Below are positions 12,529 through 24,990 of a DNA stretch of 64,000 nucleotides, piece after piece (positions within the stretch are counted from its first letter, which is position 1; the number at the start of each line of letters is the position of its first letter). The DNA lies in the NCBI GenBank assembly GCA_029582165.1, contig CM055886.1:22940669-23004668 (forward strand). The letters are read 5' to 3'. The stretch is from Portulaca oleracea (lineage: Eukaryota; Streptophyta; Magnoliopsida; Caryophyllales; Portulacaceae). The position numbers and the translations under genes are program-made. The notes below the pieces were generated by a model. That model had not been told where the DNA came from. It saw nothing but the letters and a program-made list of their open reading frames with translations, and made no database searches.

Positions 12529-13665
12529 TGTTGAACCTCAGTTTTACAACTTTTTTCCTCGATTTTATTGTTTTATTGAACTTATCTAATCCATTTAGTA
12601 TAAGTTTAATAGTGATTTTTGTCATCTTTGCTAATTGAAACTAACTTATTTAATTGTCTTATTTTTAGGCAATTCGAGTGCAAATGATGATGACAATAGA
12701 GGAAAAAGATTGGAAATATAGGAGCAAAAGAAGCCAAGACAAATTGGGATTTCCAGTTTGGCACACCCAGGTGTGCCAATCGGCACAGGCACCCGTGCCA
12801 AATTATAGTCTTTTATTTTAAGATGTTTTATTAGTTAGAGACAGGGAGTTTTTCATTCTACATTCTTTTCATTCTAGTTTCTCTCTAGGCTTGAAAGGAG
12901 GTTTCTCCCATAGCCTCTCTAGTTCTAAGGTTAGATTTCAATTGAAGCATTTGATTAGACTGTCTTTGTTCAAGAATTCAACAATTTCGTTGTTCGCCTT
13001 CAATTCAAGACTAAGTTCTTCTATCCTTTTCTCTCTCTATTTTCTCCTATGTTGATTTCTTATTAGTTTTGTGTTTTTTGGGTTGTGATTGATGTATTTG
13101 ATGATTAATTAATCTTTTTTTAGGCCTAATATGTCGAAATTCGTGCTTGTAGTAAGAGGTTTTCTCATGCCCACCATGTGTTCGATGAAATGCTCGAGAG
13201 AGTGTTCATATGTTTTTCTTTAGGCAATTGATATACGCCGAGAGGTGAGGTTAATTTGCTAGTGTGGTAGAGAAAATAGTTAGGGTTTTGGACATGAGAA
13301 TAGTCGAATTCTAACTAGGTCTAGGGTTGCTATTCTTGTGGTTTAATTAGACTAACTCCATGATAATAGGCAGTTAGAATAGTTAGACTAGCCCTTGACC
13401 CTCGAGAGGGGGCTTTGGTGAGCTTTAATGGTGCAACCGATCATTCTTAATTGCTTGTTTAGGATTGGTAGATTAGGTCGTTCAAATTGATTAGTTGTTG
13501 AGATTTTGTTGCCTGAACATCTTTTTGTTGCTTTCGTAGTTTGTAGTTTTCATCACCATCACTTCCTTGGTTCATCTACCTAACTTGAAACACTTGAGTT
13601 CGCTTTGAGTGCTTGGAACACAACTCCCTGAGATCGACAACCGTACTCCCAAAAGTACGACAACA
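12529..13665 (+). repeat. Terminal complete LTR of the array
   Basis: It starts TGTTGAACC after the purine tract GCATGGGGGG and continues past the point where the array monomers are truncated (about 13,371) to the end TACGACAACA at 13,665. The last 300 bp match, inverted, the left ends of the LTRs at 50,380 and 56,102 (shared short palindrome GTACTCCCAAAAGTAC). The MULE coding sequence begins directly after it, so the array's ancestor inserted in that transposon. Confidence 0.8.
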
Positions 13666-15441
13666 AGAGGAAACTGTTGGAGCTGGAAAATCAGAATGAC
13701 AATGGTGATGAAGTAGAAGTAGATGGGTGCCAAGGAGATGAAAAATACCACGACTTTGACTGTTCTAGCACTCCAGAGAGTGAGGATGAGGAAAGTGAAG
13801 GTAAAAATAAAGAGAGGTGTGAGAGGAAAAAAAGTTGTAATACCCTAAGTATAATCCAAAAAATCCTCGTAAGCTTGTATGTGGCATGACCTTCCCTAAG
13901 AAGAAGGATGTGGTGAAAGCTGTCAGTGAATATAGGATTCTGGTAGGTTATAACTTGAGGGTAGTGAAGAGTGATAAAGGGAGGTTCACACTAGAGCGTA
14001 AAGCTAATGATTGTAAGTGGACGATGTACTTTTCACAGGTTGGGAAGGAAAAGAGTTTCCAAATCAAGACACTAGATAAAGAACACACTAGTATTCCTTA
14101 CAGTATGCAAGCTGGACATAGGAACATGAGTGTAAACTGGTTGGGTGAGCATTATAGGGAGATGTTTAGGATCAATCCATCTTGGAGGGCAAGAGACTTG
14201 CAAGAGATAGTTAAGGTGGATTTAACTTATAAGGAAACTATGTCAATGTGTGCAAGGGCTAGGAGGAAGGCATTAGCCTCTATCATTGGTGACTACATGA
14301 GCCAATTTGCACAGCTTAGGGACTACCTGTGGGAACTTCAAAAGAAGAATCTTGGCACCACAATTCAGTTGAAGACAACCCCTTCACCCAATGGTGAACA
14401 TGTATTCAAGTTTGTGTACATATGCCTTGGTGCATTAAAGAAAGGACTAGTTGAGGGTTGTTGAAAGGTGCTTAGCTTGGATGCATGTTTTTTGAAGGGT
14501 CCTTGGGATGGAAAATTTTTTGTTGTTGTTGGCAGGGATGGTAATAACCAAATGTATCTAGTTGCATGGGGAGTTGCAAAGAGTGAAACAAAAGAGGTGT
14601 GAGAGTGGTTTATAGAGCAGTTGGCAATGGACTTGGGTATGGCTGAGGGAGTTCAGTGGACTCTCATTTTTTATCAGCAAAAGGTAACTCACTTTGTTTT
14701 TCATTTGAAATTTTATTTTTTAAGGTTTATTATTAAAGTCATTTAACTTATATTCTGAACTTGACATTGTGAAGGGTTTGATTGAAACTGTTAAGAAGTA
14801 CCTTCCTCATGTTGAGCACAGGATGTGTGCAAGGCATGTTTATGCCAACTTGAGGAAGAACTTCAGGGGTGATCTGTACAAGAAGTTATTTTGGAACATT
14901 GCTAAATCAACTACAGAACCCCACATGAAGAAGTATGCTGCTAAAATGAAGTCAATCAGTCCTGAGGCTTGTGAGAGCTTGGAGAATAAAGGCGTGGAAC
15001 ACTTTTGTAGGGCTTTTTTCAAGTATCATACAAAGTGTGACTCAGTGGACAACATCATGGTAGAGATCTTCAATTCTTTCATCATGGAAGCGAGGTATCT
15101 ACCTATTGTTTCACTACTAAGATGTGTGTTCAAAATGGTGATGAAAAGGGTGGGTGAAAAGAATGGGTGGGCTTCTAACCTTCAGGTGCCTATGGCTCCT
15201 AGAATTAGGAAGAAGTTAAATGACAGAATAGATAGTTCTAGGCATTGGGATGTGATAAAGGCTGGTAATGGCTTGTATAGTGTAACTAATGGTTATGGGG
15301 TCAACTTACAAGACAGATCTTGTACATGTAACTCTTAGGAACTAAGTGGTATCCCTTGTCCCCATTCCATAGCAGTTATGAGGGATGAGAGACTTGAGCC
15401 ATCAAGTTTTGTGGATGACTGTTATGCCACTATCAAGCTCA

Positions 15442-15745
15442 GGCAGTGCTATAGTCATACCCTTGTGCCCACAAATGGACCTAACATGTGGGAAAAGGCA
15501 CCTGACCATGAAGTGGCACCCCCTTTCTTCAAACCAAAGAAAAAGACCACCACAAAGTACAAGAGAAGACTAGAGGTGGGGGAAAATGTCAGGGGCAGTG
15601 CTATAGTCATACCCTTGTGCCCACAAATGGACCTAACATGTGGGAAAAGGCACCTGGCCATGAAGTGGCACCCCCTTTCTTCAAACCAAAGAAAAAGACC
15701 ACCACAAAGTACAATAGAAGACTAGAGGTGGGGGAAAATGTCAGG
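15442..15745 (+). repeat. Tandem duplication (period 152 bp) in the MULE pseudogene
   Basis: The block starting GGCAGTGCTATAGTCATACC at 15,442 repeats at 15,594 with only a few differences. The period is not a multiple of three, so the second copy shifts the frame of the zinc-knuckle end of the transposase. Confidence 0.85.
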
Positions 15746-15873
15746 GGCAGAGTCAGCAAGAATGGGAAGAGAGTGCACTGTTCTCTTTATGGGAACGAGG
15801 GCCACAATAGAAAAAACTGTCAAAATCCTCCAGCAAACCCTCGTGTATGTAAATGACATCACTTTATGACAGC

Positions 15874-15915
15874 TAGGGTTTAGGGTTTAGGGCTTAGGGT
15901 TTAGGGTTTAGGGTT
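15874..15915 (+). repeat. Interstitial telomere-like repeat
   Basis: About six head-to-tail copies of TAGGGTT, the plant telomere unit, one with a C variant (GGGCTTAGGG). It lies just after the zinc knuckle, in what was probably an intron of the MULE gene. Confidence 0.8.
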
Positions 15916-16194
15916 TTATTGATATTTATTTTCTTTATAGCCCACCAATGTTAGAAAAAAGAAGGCATCCACTGCTCCCTCTGCTGCAACTTCGACTGAA
16001 TCGGCACATTCAACACTGCCATTGCCCCCCTGTTCAGAATGAAACAAGAATCAAGCTCCTAGTGAGGAGGACCCCTACAGTTGTTGTGTCCAGTTAGCAA
16101 CCATTCACCAGCACACCACCTCAACCTCAACAACCACCACCACCAACAAGAAGATGGTTTTGATGAACTTTAGTTTCGTATTTTGATGCAGCTA

Positions 16195-16610
16195 CATGTC
16201 AGTTAATTTTGGTCATGTACATGACATTGAATACTTGATAGTTTCATGTGCTTCTTTTGACAGATGAAAGCTTTAGATAGAATAGGGGAGGAATATGTCT
16301 TTAGTACATTTTTTAGGGCACTCTTGATGTTTGAGTGCATTTGATGGCTGATGTCAATCAAACAATGATGTTCCAACAACATATTCCTTCAAATGATGCT
16401 CATTTATTTTGGTTGTTTGCTCATTTTACTTTGGCATTTAATGCATTCATTGTGTTACATGATTTTGGTAGGTTTCTATCAATGTTCCATTCTTCTTTCA
16501 ATCTGAACATCCACTTTTTAACCAATTGAAAACATGTTTCAAGTATGCACTCATGCATGTTTTATACCAAATCAGAACATGTCAATCTGATCAATATTTT
16601 TCCACTTGAA
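16195..16610. other. Non-coding stretch after the MULE gene
   Basis: AT-rich sequence between the MULE pseudogene and the truncated copia LTR. It may be MULE 3' sequence. No gene or clear repeat is seen. Confidence 0.4.
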
Positions 16611-17189
16611 AGCACGGACTGTGGTGATCTGCCACGGACCATGGTGACAATGGGCCGACTTAAGGGACATTCTGGAGGCCAACACGGACCATGTTGCCTC
16701 AACACGGACCGTGTTGGGCCTCAGAATGCGTCGTTAAGTAAGTCGACCATTAGGGTTTTAGTAACCCTTTACCCAAGTCATTCAAACCCTATAAATAGGA
16801 GTCTCTCTGAGAGATTTGTAGAGGGAATTGCTTGAGACTTTCAGAGAGATGCCAGGGTGATTTTCTGAGTTCTTATCTCTCTTAGTTTACAGTTATTGTT
16901 TCTTGAAACAACAACCTATACCGAAACACATACATCTTAGATTGAGATCTATCTCGATCGAGTCGATCTAGCAATCGAGTTCCCAGAGTGCTACGTGGAC
17001 TTACAGTAGAGGATTTCTACATTGGAATATCAAAGGTCAACATCTTCATTAGTCGGATTAGCGATAAGGTATAATTACTAAAGTATCTGCAATTGTTTCT
17101 TTCTTGGTTGATTAATTGTTTTATAATCGTTATGAATATTCCGCCAATTAATCTATATCTGTTTAGGAAATATAACCTAAAACTTAACA
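16611..17189 (+). repeat. Left LTR of the copia element, 5' truncated
   Basis: It matches the right LTR from about 24,145 onward: palindrome words, TATAAATA at 16,790, and the end AACTTAACA. The first third of the LTR (23,846-24,144 in the right copy) is missing, probably by deletion. Confidence 0.85.
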
Positions 17190-17190
17190 G

Positions 17191-17203
17191 TGGTATCGGA
17201 ACC
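17191..17203 (+). other. Primer-binding site of the copia element
   Basis: TGGTATCGGAACC, two bases after the LTR end, is close to the TGGTATCAGAGC site complementary to initiator tRNA-Met that most copia elements use. Confidence 0.7.
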
Positions 17204-17229
17204 ACCAGTTGCATGCTAAAGTATTACAC

Positions 17230-19900
17230 CTTAATTCATAAATAATTTTGTCAATTGTTGAATTATTTTATGAATTTGTTAGAGTAGATTTAATGCCTAA
17301 ATTTTGAAACTTTATGAAAGTTTTAGTTTTTATTATTCATGATAATAAATCTGAAATTTTATTGTAAAGTTTCATGCTTTATTATTATTTACTTTCTTAT
17401 TGCTTTCAATTAGTCATTTTATTCTTGCTAAATTGTTAATTTTAGCACGAATTTGACATGATTTTGAATCTCTTAGAAACAATCATGTTTAATGTTGTTA
17501 AACAATAGGCAATAAAAGAAATAAGTTTAATTCGCAAAATAAGATTTTGTAGAATTATTTTCTGATTTAGATTATTTACAGTAAATTTAATGAAAAATAG
17601 AAATAAAATATCAAACGAATTCTAAAAATTCTAAAATTTTTACTGGAGGTGTCTGGAAGTGTTCTGGACTTTTCAAATTTTTTTGTATAATTTCCCAATT
17701 AAAATGGATTTTTAATTGAATTTTCAGATCTGACGAGAAATAAAATCCGTTTACTTCTCTGAATTTTATAAATTTATAGAAATTTGTAAAACTTCTAAAA
17801 TTTTACAGTATGTCACTGGGTGCACATATTTGTAGGGAAAATTTTTCCGTGAATTTTCGGATTCATTAAATTATTTTCCTTTAAATTTTCAGATCTGAAG
17901 AGAAATAAATTCGGTTACTTCTCTGAATTTTATAAATTTACAGAAATTTTTAAAATTTCTAAAAAAAATTTACAATAGGCTATGGGTAACCATACTGTTA
18001 GGGATAAATTTTCGTGATTTTTCAAAATCGTTAACTAATTTTCCTTTAGTTATCATATTTGCAGCGGAGTATAACCGTTTTACTCTTCTGATTTTTTTTC
18101 TAATTTTAGAAATTTGATAAAAAATTGAAATTTTACAGTAGCATATTGGATGACTCTACTGTATGGAAAAATTGTAAAATTTTGATTTTGATTTTACAGT
18201 AGCAATATTTTTTAAAAGATATAGTATCTTTTAGACCCCTTGATTTTAGGGAAATTGTGTGATCTGTGTGTAAAGGTATTTTATATAATCCTAAATTTGT
18301 TTAGGTAAGTAAGATAAAATTTTGGAATTTTATTAATTTTATCCCTCATGCAAACTGTTTAGGAAATCTTTATTTAGTATTTGTTTCCTTATATATGTTA
18401 TATTGCAATTAAATATACCTTTATAATCTATTATTTAAAGCATGTGTTATATTTGATATAATTATTGCAATATTGCTTGTTTGCATGTGCTTCTAGTATG
18501 GCCATAGATAGTCGGTTTTACCAGTCTGCGTACCGGGTTGGGTAAAATACTACCTGCTTGTCGTCATTGAATTAATTTTTAAATCTAAATTTCCAGTTAA
18601 GTTTATTTTAATTCATGTAAGGCCTCAATTGTGAGGCCACTTTGTAATTTGTTTTACTTGGAGACATCAAGTCGAGTGGGAACCCAACAACAATGGAGGT
18701 GTTGATCCGAATGGGAGTCGTATCCGAGGAAGTTGCAAAATCCAAGAAGAAATTCTTGAAGACTGTCAAGGCTTAATTAAATTAGTTTGATTAAGTCTAG
18801 GTGGTCATACTAGGGGTTTTATTTTATGCTTTAATTTGTTATAGCATGTTGTTTTATTATTCCTTTTATGCTTTTCGAAAGAGTTCATCTAGAATTGCAT
18901 GCTTAGGATAATAAAACCTACTCTCAAAATTGAATTATTGCTTAACCTATAGAAACACCGCTTAGATGGAAAATAAAGAAAGCCAAAGCGAATTATTTAT
19001 CCATCAGTAATAAGTAGGGTGTGGGAGTTAGGTCAATTCAAATTAGCAAGTAAAACAGTTTTCGGCTAAGAGCAAAGGAAGAGAAATATTGTATTTGATA
19101 CAAATTTCTTGCCAAGAGTCATTTTAAATGATCGATCATAAGATGATTCACCAAAGATAACATGGACTCGAGTTTTGTTGGGCTAAAGTCCACTTGAGCC
19201 CATGGGTCTTGTAGGTCTTGGTTAAAATTAAAACACTAAGTGAGAGTTAATAAAGTGTTTTGATTTGAAGTTAAAATTAGTTTAATTTCTTTTGATGAAT
19301 AATAACTAAAATGAACAAATTTGTCTTATAGAAATATTTATGTCTTTTCACTCAAACATACACCACTAATTAAATATTGTTTTCTCCTTAAGAAAGAGAA
19401 GAACAATTACATCAATTCCTTAATTGGCATCGTTATCACGGGATTGTCTTGGAGGCGAATAAAACAAACATGTATTTGATTTAACATTGAGCTAGACATC
19501 AATATTAAGGGGTCAATCAAGCCCAATGGATACATGTAATATTATTCATGCGACTTTAACTTCAAAATGTTTGAAGATTAGAAGAAGGATTTCAATATTA
19601 TCAACTTAAAACCAAGTTTATCGAACTAGTTAGAGTTGATAAATATGAAACCAACAACCAGATAATCTCGGTTAAGCTAGATAAAGGCCAATTGATGGCA
19701 CTCATGTTCTGAAATAATTTGACTATTTTAAAACATGAGAAACCTCAGACCTCCTTTTTAGCTAAAAGGTTGGCGACCAAAGATAGTCTTTTAATAAAAG
19801 GGAAAATAAGATTTAAGAAATCTATTAAAGACAAGAAGTCAAAGGAAAGGTAAGGACAAACAGTTGTACATACCCAACCAATGACAGCAACCAGTAACAA
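17230..19900. other. AT-rich leader and decayed gag region of the copia element
   Basis: No long ORF. 17,230-18,600 is very AT-rich, with a repeated leader theme (a sentence like TTTTCAGATCTGACGAGAAATAAA near 17,728 and 17,890). Gag-like fragments with Lys-rich runs appear only near 19,750-19,850. Confidence 0.45.
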
Positions 19901-22900
19901 CCAGATCATGTATGACACTGGGAGCGTGAATAACTATAAGGAAGACTTGAGATATGATTTTATTTCTAGGAAAATGCGTATATGATACACACTACCCTTA
20001 TTAAACCCACTTTGAGTATAAGATACTGGCTGTGAAACTCGCATTTATGCAAATGTGCAGGATCTACAACAAAGTAGATGTGTTTTGTAGGACGAGAGTC
20101 AGCCTACAAATAGGAATATGCAATTAGTTGTAGTTCCTCATGAAGAGTTGATTTTTTATCCGTTTCCTCAAGACTTATAACATAAATTTATAGGTGATTC
20201 TATGTTCTCATTATAAGTAGAAATTTGATTTCAAGCTCTCAAATTAGAGAGAGGATCTTGGATAAACACACCCAACACATCGAAACCAAAAGGTTTAAAA
20301 GGAATAACTCATGTTCAAATATGAACCTTGTAACTACATATTAAGTCACGCAAATCAGAGCACATTCAGAAACGTCACTATGATAGACTTTTGAATAATA
20401 AGACTTTGAAACATATGATGTCTGCAAAGTATGAATGTACCTTTTACAAGAAAGGGTAAATGTGCAAACAAACACTCATACATATGGATGTATGTAGTCC
20501 AATTGAGCACAAGTACAAGGGATGAATTACTTCAAATCTTCAAAGATGAATAAAATAACACATGGTGATTCATGTCTATGAGATTCATCTGAAGCTGGAA
20601 TGTTAAAATAGTTTGAAAATTTCCAAAATGAAGTAGTCTTGGCGAAACAATGAGAGCACCTAGATACGATCGAAAGGATGTTAATAGTTGAGCCAAGAGT
20701 TTGAACAAATGACTCAAATAAAACATAATTCTGGCACTATAAGCTTAAGTCATATTAATCAGAAATGCGTTCAGAAACTGCATAGTGCAGGATTTTGGAA
20801 AACCTAAACTCTGAAAAGTTCAATGTTTGTAATGCATGCCTGATGGGTAAGATGACTAAAATCACCTCTTATTGGAATTGGTGAACAAGCTAATGACTTA
20901 TTAGGATGCAAACATATTGATATATGTGCGCCTATGAGCACTAGTGTTAGAAGAAGGTTTATTATACTATTTCATCACTTTCAGTGACGAATTTTAGTAG
21001 ATATGGATATATCTACTTAATACTCCACAAGTCCAAATCCTTTGAAGTGTTCAAAGAGTTTCAAAGTGAAGTACAAAACCAACTTGGCAAGAAAATCAAA
21101 ACCCTTCAATTAGGTTGAGGAGGTGAGTATTTGAGCCAAGATTTCACTGACCATTCCAAAGAATGTGGAATTGTTTCATAACTCTCTCCTCTAATACTAC
21201 GACAATTCAATGACGTATCTTAAAAGAGGAATCACACCTTATTAGATATGGTGCAATCAATGATGGTTGAGTCAACATTGCCGGTTACCTTTTGGGGATA
21301 CACACAGTTAATCATAGCTCTAATTACTGAACAAAGATTATCTGAAGCACTAGAGAAGACACCACATTTGATTTGGAGAGGAAAAGTACCTGAACTGTTT
21401 TTTGAAAGAAAGGGGTATGACTTCTACAAACTGTTGTAGAGGATAGCGTTTGTGTCTCAAAATGCTTTCTTCTTAGAGAATATGTTATTCTCTAAAAGAA
21501 AGAGTGGGAGAGTTTTTGAACTTACCGAAGTTCAAGAGACACAAAACACTATAATCATCACCTAAAACTTCGCTATTTGATCCTAGTTCAAGTTTCCTAT
21601 TGGTCGGGAAATTAAGAACGAGGTTGAGGCAGTAGAAGTTCCTCAAAACGTTGACGAGGAGGTGCCATGAACATTACTCCAAGCAAGGTCAGGTAAACAA
21701 CTCCGTCAGCCACAAAGATATCGATCTTTTATGGATGAGCGTGAGATGTTACTTTTAGAAAGTAATGACTCTACCTACATCAAAGAAGCTTTAGCAAATC
21801 AAGATTCCATAAGGTCTAAAATGGCTTCCATATATGCAACCAAGTTTAGAACTCGGTTTATTTGTCTGAAGGTGTGAGCTATCAGGCGTAGGAGGATTTT
21901 AAGGCAAAACATGGGTTCATTAAGATAGACATCAAGACTGACTTCAAAATTAGATTTGGAAGGAAGGTGTGTACTTGACACAATTGAATGGTTTTTGTTA
22001 GAATACTTGTAAACTTCAAGAGGCCATCTGTAGTCTTAAGGAAGCTTCTAGGAGTTGGAATCATTGACCTTCTTAACCAGGATATCAAAAAGGCTTGATA
22101 TACTAGGAAGCGCCAAAGATAATATTGTGTTTACAAGAAGTTCAGTGGGAGCAATGCGTTTTCTGATATTGTATGTGATTGACATACTGCCTATTGAGAG
22201 GAAGATTCCCATGTTGCATCTACTGAGGTTGACTTGGGAATAATTCTCAAAGTGAAGGATTAATGGGGCTAAGAATTTTCTTGGAGACAAGATCTATAAT
22301 GACAGATTAAAGATTTTGATTGTTTGAATCAAAGTTGACTAGGTGTTGAATAGTTCAACCCACTTCGAGAATGGATTAATTTTCATAAATCATGGCATAT
22401 CCTTAGGGAATTTGATTGTCTCAAAACAATCAAAAGATTTAAAAAAGGATGAGACATACATGCTTCAGGCGTGAGATTAATGTATGCCACAAGATGTTCA
22501 AAGTCTAACATAACATAAATATTGTATATGTATAAGCAAAACTAAAGATGTGTCCTAAGTTTAAAGTGGTTGATAAAAGCTAAGTGTGAAGAGTTGCATT
22601 GATGCTACACTTAAGACAGAGAAATATTATTATCTGAAAGGTCGGAGAATATTATACGATCTGTTTGAGTGGTATTGAGGTGAGATGGAAGAAGTTTCTA
22701 ACATGACATGCGTTTAATTCTACAAATAAGACAAGCATGGCACTACTTTAGAAGTTGTGGCAGAAACTGTTAGGATTGTGAAGTTCGTTTTAGAATTGGG
22801 TGATGTTTCTAGCCTTATGAGAGAAATGGAGCCTTGCTGATAGGAGTCATCACTCAAGCAAAGGAACTGAAGCTCACTATGAATCCAAACATGAGTTCCG

Positions 22901-23000
22901 GAAATATCTTCCTGTATGAAAGGTCATTAGTGAGATGGTATAAGAGCGAGGTTTATTGCAAGTATTATGTACTAAACCCATGTTGTAGTTATAACATGAT
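19900..23000 (+). pseudogene. Copia pol remnants (protease, integrase, RT, RNase H)
   Basis: Fragments occur in all three plus frames. Protease: Asp-Thr-Gly-Ser near 19,915. GAG-pre-integrase (a GHINQK-like motif) near 20,750 and integrase near 20,890-21,440 (ANDLLG followed by a HIDIC.PMSTS core). RT: the Tyr-Val-Asp-Asp centre near 22,170 reads Tyr-Val-Ile-Asp, so the first catalytic Asp is lost. An RNase H tail with the conserved AKE..S.HHKS region appears near 22,850-22,920. Many stops and frameshifts make it clearly dead. Confidence 0.75.
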
Positions 23001-24100
23001 AGTCATGCATGGGCAATAGGTATTGAACACATTCTGGAATATTAACAAGTCAAATTTACATGAATTGTTTATGAATTATGACCTTATTGATTCATCATTA
23101 AGAATAAGATTCCAAAATTTAAATTAATTGCGGTTTAGAATTATGTAAATGTCCAAAAAGGTTAGCGAATTCAAAATGGGAACTTGGATTAGGTCCGATT
23201 TCTGAAACCCCATTAGTGAACTTGATAACGCTAGTCTTGGTCGACAATCGACCTGGCTCCTAATTGTATTATCACGTAGGAACAGTGATAGTATCAACGC
23301 AATTAGCATGTAGGATTGAGGTGATAATGAAGTTTCGTGATCATAGTGATGTGATGACATCATAAATTAATCACATAGGTATTGTTGAGAACAATTACCG
23401 AACTGACCTGCAATGGGAGCTCTTTAAGTTAGGAGTGTCATAAGAGCTCTCATCACTCAAAATTCCTAAATCCTAAGTTCAGTACATAGACTACATGGTC
23501 TGTTGTAACTTTGGAGCGCGTCAAACATCTTTCGTAACAGTAGGCTATAAAGGCGGTGTTTGGGTTATAGTTAGATCATGTGAGAATGTGTGTTTGAACA
23601 AGATGGCATCATCCTCCCTAATAGGGACAGTTGTCTCGTTGGTCACTCGGTGAGATTGGACTGAAAATACTTGGCCGAGCTCAGTTGAATCAATAGTTGA
23701 TCATCTGCTTTTCAGAGTCTAACTCGGAGATCGAGGAACGTTCGGGTCTTACATAAGGATAACTTCAGCTTACCTTATCCGAACTTGAGACAGTAAGTGA
23801 CAAGGGAATTCAAGGAATCGAACACTTGTGGGACAAGTGGGAGATTGTTGGGAATGTCCCGACAATGTTCGATATACACGGAGTTTAAACCAATATATAT
23901 AGTGATTATATGTCTTGCTAGAGACCTCTATATTCGATAACTAAATATGTTTAATTACAACTATATTATTTGTTCCTAATGGGTCACACAAGTCAGTTCC
24001 CTGGAACAATGTATGTAACCTAAGTAATATCGTATTATGTTTAGGAATGTTGGGAACTGATTTCTGTGAGAAATCAATCCGACATAGACCGAATTGGACT

Positions 24101-24248
24101 CAACACGAACCGTGTTGATCCAACATGGTCCGTGTTGGTGTCAACACGGACCGTGGTGATCTGCCACGGACCATGGTGACAATGGGACGACTTAAGGGAC
24201 ATTCTGGAGGCCAACACGGACCATGTTGCCTCAACACGGACCGTGTTG
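24101..24248 (+). repeat. Phased palindrome cluster in the copia LTR
   Basis: Variants of CAACACGGACCGTGTTG begin at 24,101, 24,121, 24,142, 24,163, 24,212 and 24,232, with a weaker one near 24,080. Neighbouring copies are 20-21 bp apart. Each is nearly self-complementary around a single central base. The left LTR keeps the last four (from 16,611). Confidence 0.85.
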
Positions 24249-24321
24249 GGCCTCTGAATGTGCTGTTAAGTAAGTCGGCCATTAGGGTTTTAGTAACCCT
24301 TTCCCCAAGTCATTCAAACCC

Positions 24322-24329
24322 TATAAATA
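24322..24329 (+). promoter_or_regulatory. TATA box of the copia LTR
   Basis: TATAAATA, also present at 16,790 in the left LTR, about 75 bp after the palindrome cluster. This is the likely core promoter. Confidence 0.55.
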
Positions 24330-24990
24330 GGGGTTTCTCTGAGAGATTTATAGAGGGAACTGCTTGAGACTTTCAGAGAGATGCCAGTGTGATTTCTTGA
24401 GTTCCTCTCTCTCTTAGTTTGCAATTATTGATTCTTGAAACAACGACCTATTTCGAAACACATACATCTTAGATTGAGATTTGTCTCGATCGGGTTGATC
24501 TAGCAATCGAGTTCCCGGAGTCCTGCGTGGACTTACAGTAGAAGATTTCTACATTGGAATCTCAAAGGTCAACCTCTGCATCAGTCTGATTAGCGATAAG
24601 GTATAATTGCTAAAGTCTCTGCAATTGTTTCTTTCTTGGTTTATTAATTGTTTTATAATCGTTATGAATAATCCGCCAATTAATTTGTATCTGTTTAGGA
24701 AATGGATAACCTAAAACCTAACACATCCATCATCATTTACAAACCAAACCCTAAATTGAAACCTAAAAAACTAAAACTAAACTAAAAACTTAAACATCAT
24801 CCTCATGGCATATAAAAACAGAGCATGTCATGGGCAACCAAAATACCACCAAAACAATTTCCATTGGTGTGTTACTCAAATTTCCTGTAACCACACCCAA
24901 AAAAGAAAATCCCTGTACCACCCACGAAAAAAAAAAAAAAAATCTGCTTGTTGTTGCTTGCATGACCTTCCTCCCCCCCCCCCCCCCCAA

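Larger units (their letters stand above)
1..13665 (+). repeat. Tandem array built from an Athila-like LTR retrotransposon
   Basis: The same block recurs with LTR starts (TGTTGAACCTC) at 547, 2270, 3996, 7236, 8963 and 12529, a period of about 1.72 kb once two later insertions are subtracted. Each monomer has about 840 bp from the 5' part of an LTR, then about 880 bp matching the 3' internal region (A-rich tract, then the purine tract GCATGGGGGG) just before the next LTR. The junction, GAGAATAGG followed by ATCTTCCCAAGGG, is the same near 1387, 3110, 6354, 8077 and 11619, so one rearranged unit was amplified. The last LTR is complete. The related element at 50,380-57,389 shows the unrearranged order. 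The left end lies outside the window. Confidence 0.85.
13677..16194 (+). pseudogene. MULE (MuDR-type) transposase pseudogene
   Basis: Pieces in order: an acidic N-terminal stretch (13,677-13,850); a MuDR N-terminal DNA-binding region (13,886-14,300, with PKKKDVVKAV and the CKWT-type core); the start of the MULE transposase domain (LKGPWDGKFFVVVG near 14,497-14,540); an intron after CAGCAAAAG near 14,682; then the rest of the domain (14,775-15,270, with HRMCARHVYANLRKNF) and a SWIM-type CxC..CxH zinc finger (15,322-15,372, disrupted by a stop at 15,336). A zinc knuckle at 15,775-15,825 has Tyr in place of its second Cys. The second catalytic Asp, normally before QQKG, is Tyr. Several stops, frameshifts and a 152-bp duplication leave it non-functional. 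Its 5' end is cut by the LTR at 13,665. Confidence 0.85.
16611..24723 (+). mobile_element. Decayed Ty1/copia retrotransposon
   Basis: The right LTR (23,846-24,723) and a 5'-truncated left LTR (16,611-17,189) match closely over the shared part. TGGTATCGGAACC follows the left LTR as a primer site, and the purine tract AAGTGGGAGA precedes the right LTR. Between them the order protease, integrase, reverse transcriptase, RNase H gives the copia superfamily. The left LTR lacks its first roughly 300 bp, so no TSD can be matched. Confidence 0.85.
23846..24723 (+). repeat. Right LTR of the copia element
   Basis: 878 bp, starting TGTTGGGAATG directly after the purine tract and ending CCTAACA. It contains a cluster of six related palindromes (24,101-24,248) and a TATA box at 24,322. 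Confidence 0.85.

Noticed and set aside
1..13665. CRISPR-like or satellite array of unknown origin
   Set aside because: The repeats are 1.7 kb long and align with LTR and internal sequence of a plant retrotransposon.
24916..24990. Long A and C homopolymers
   Set aside because: Could be real microsatellites or sequencing error; too uncertain to interpret, but they may explain the broken GRF frame.
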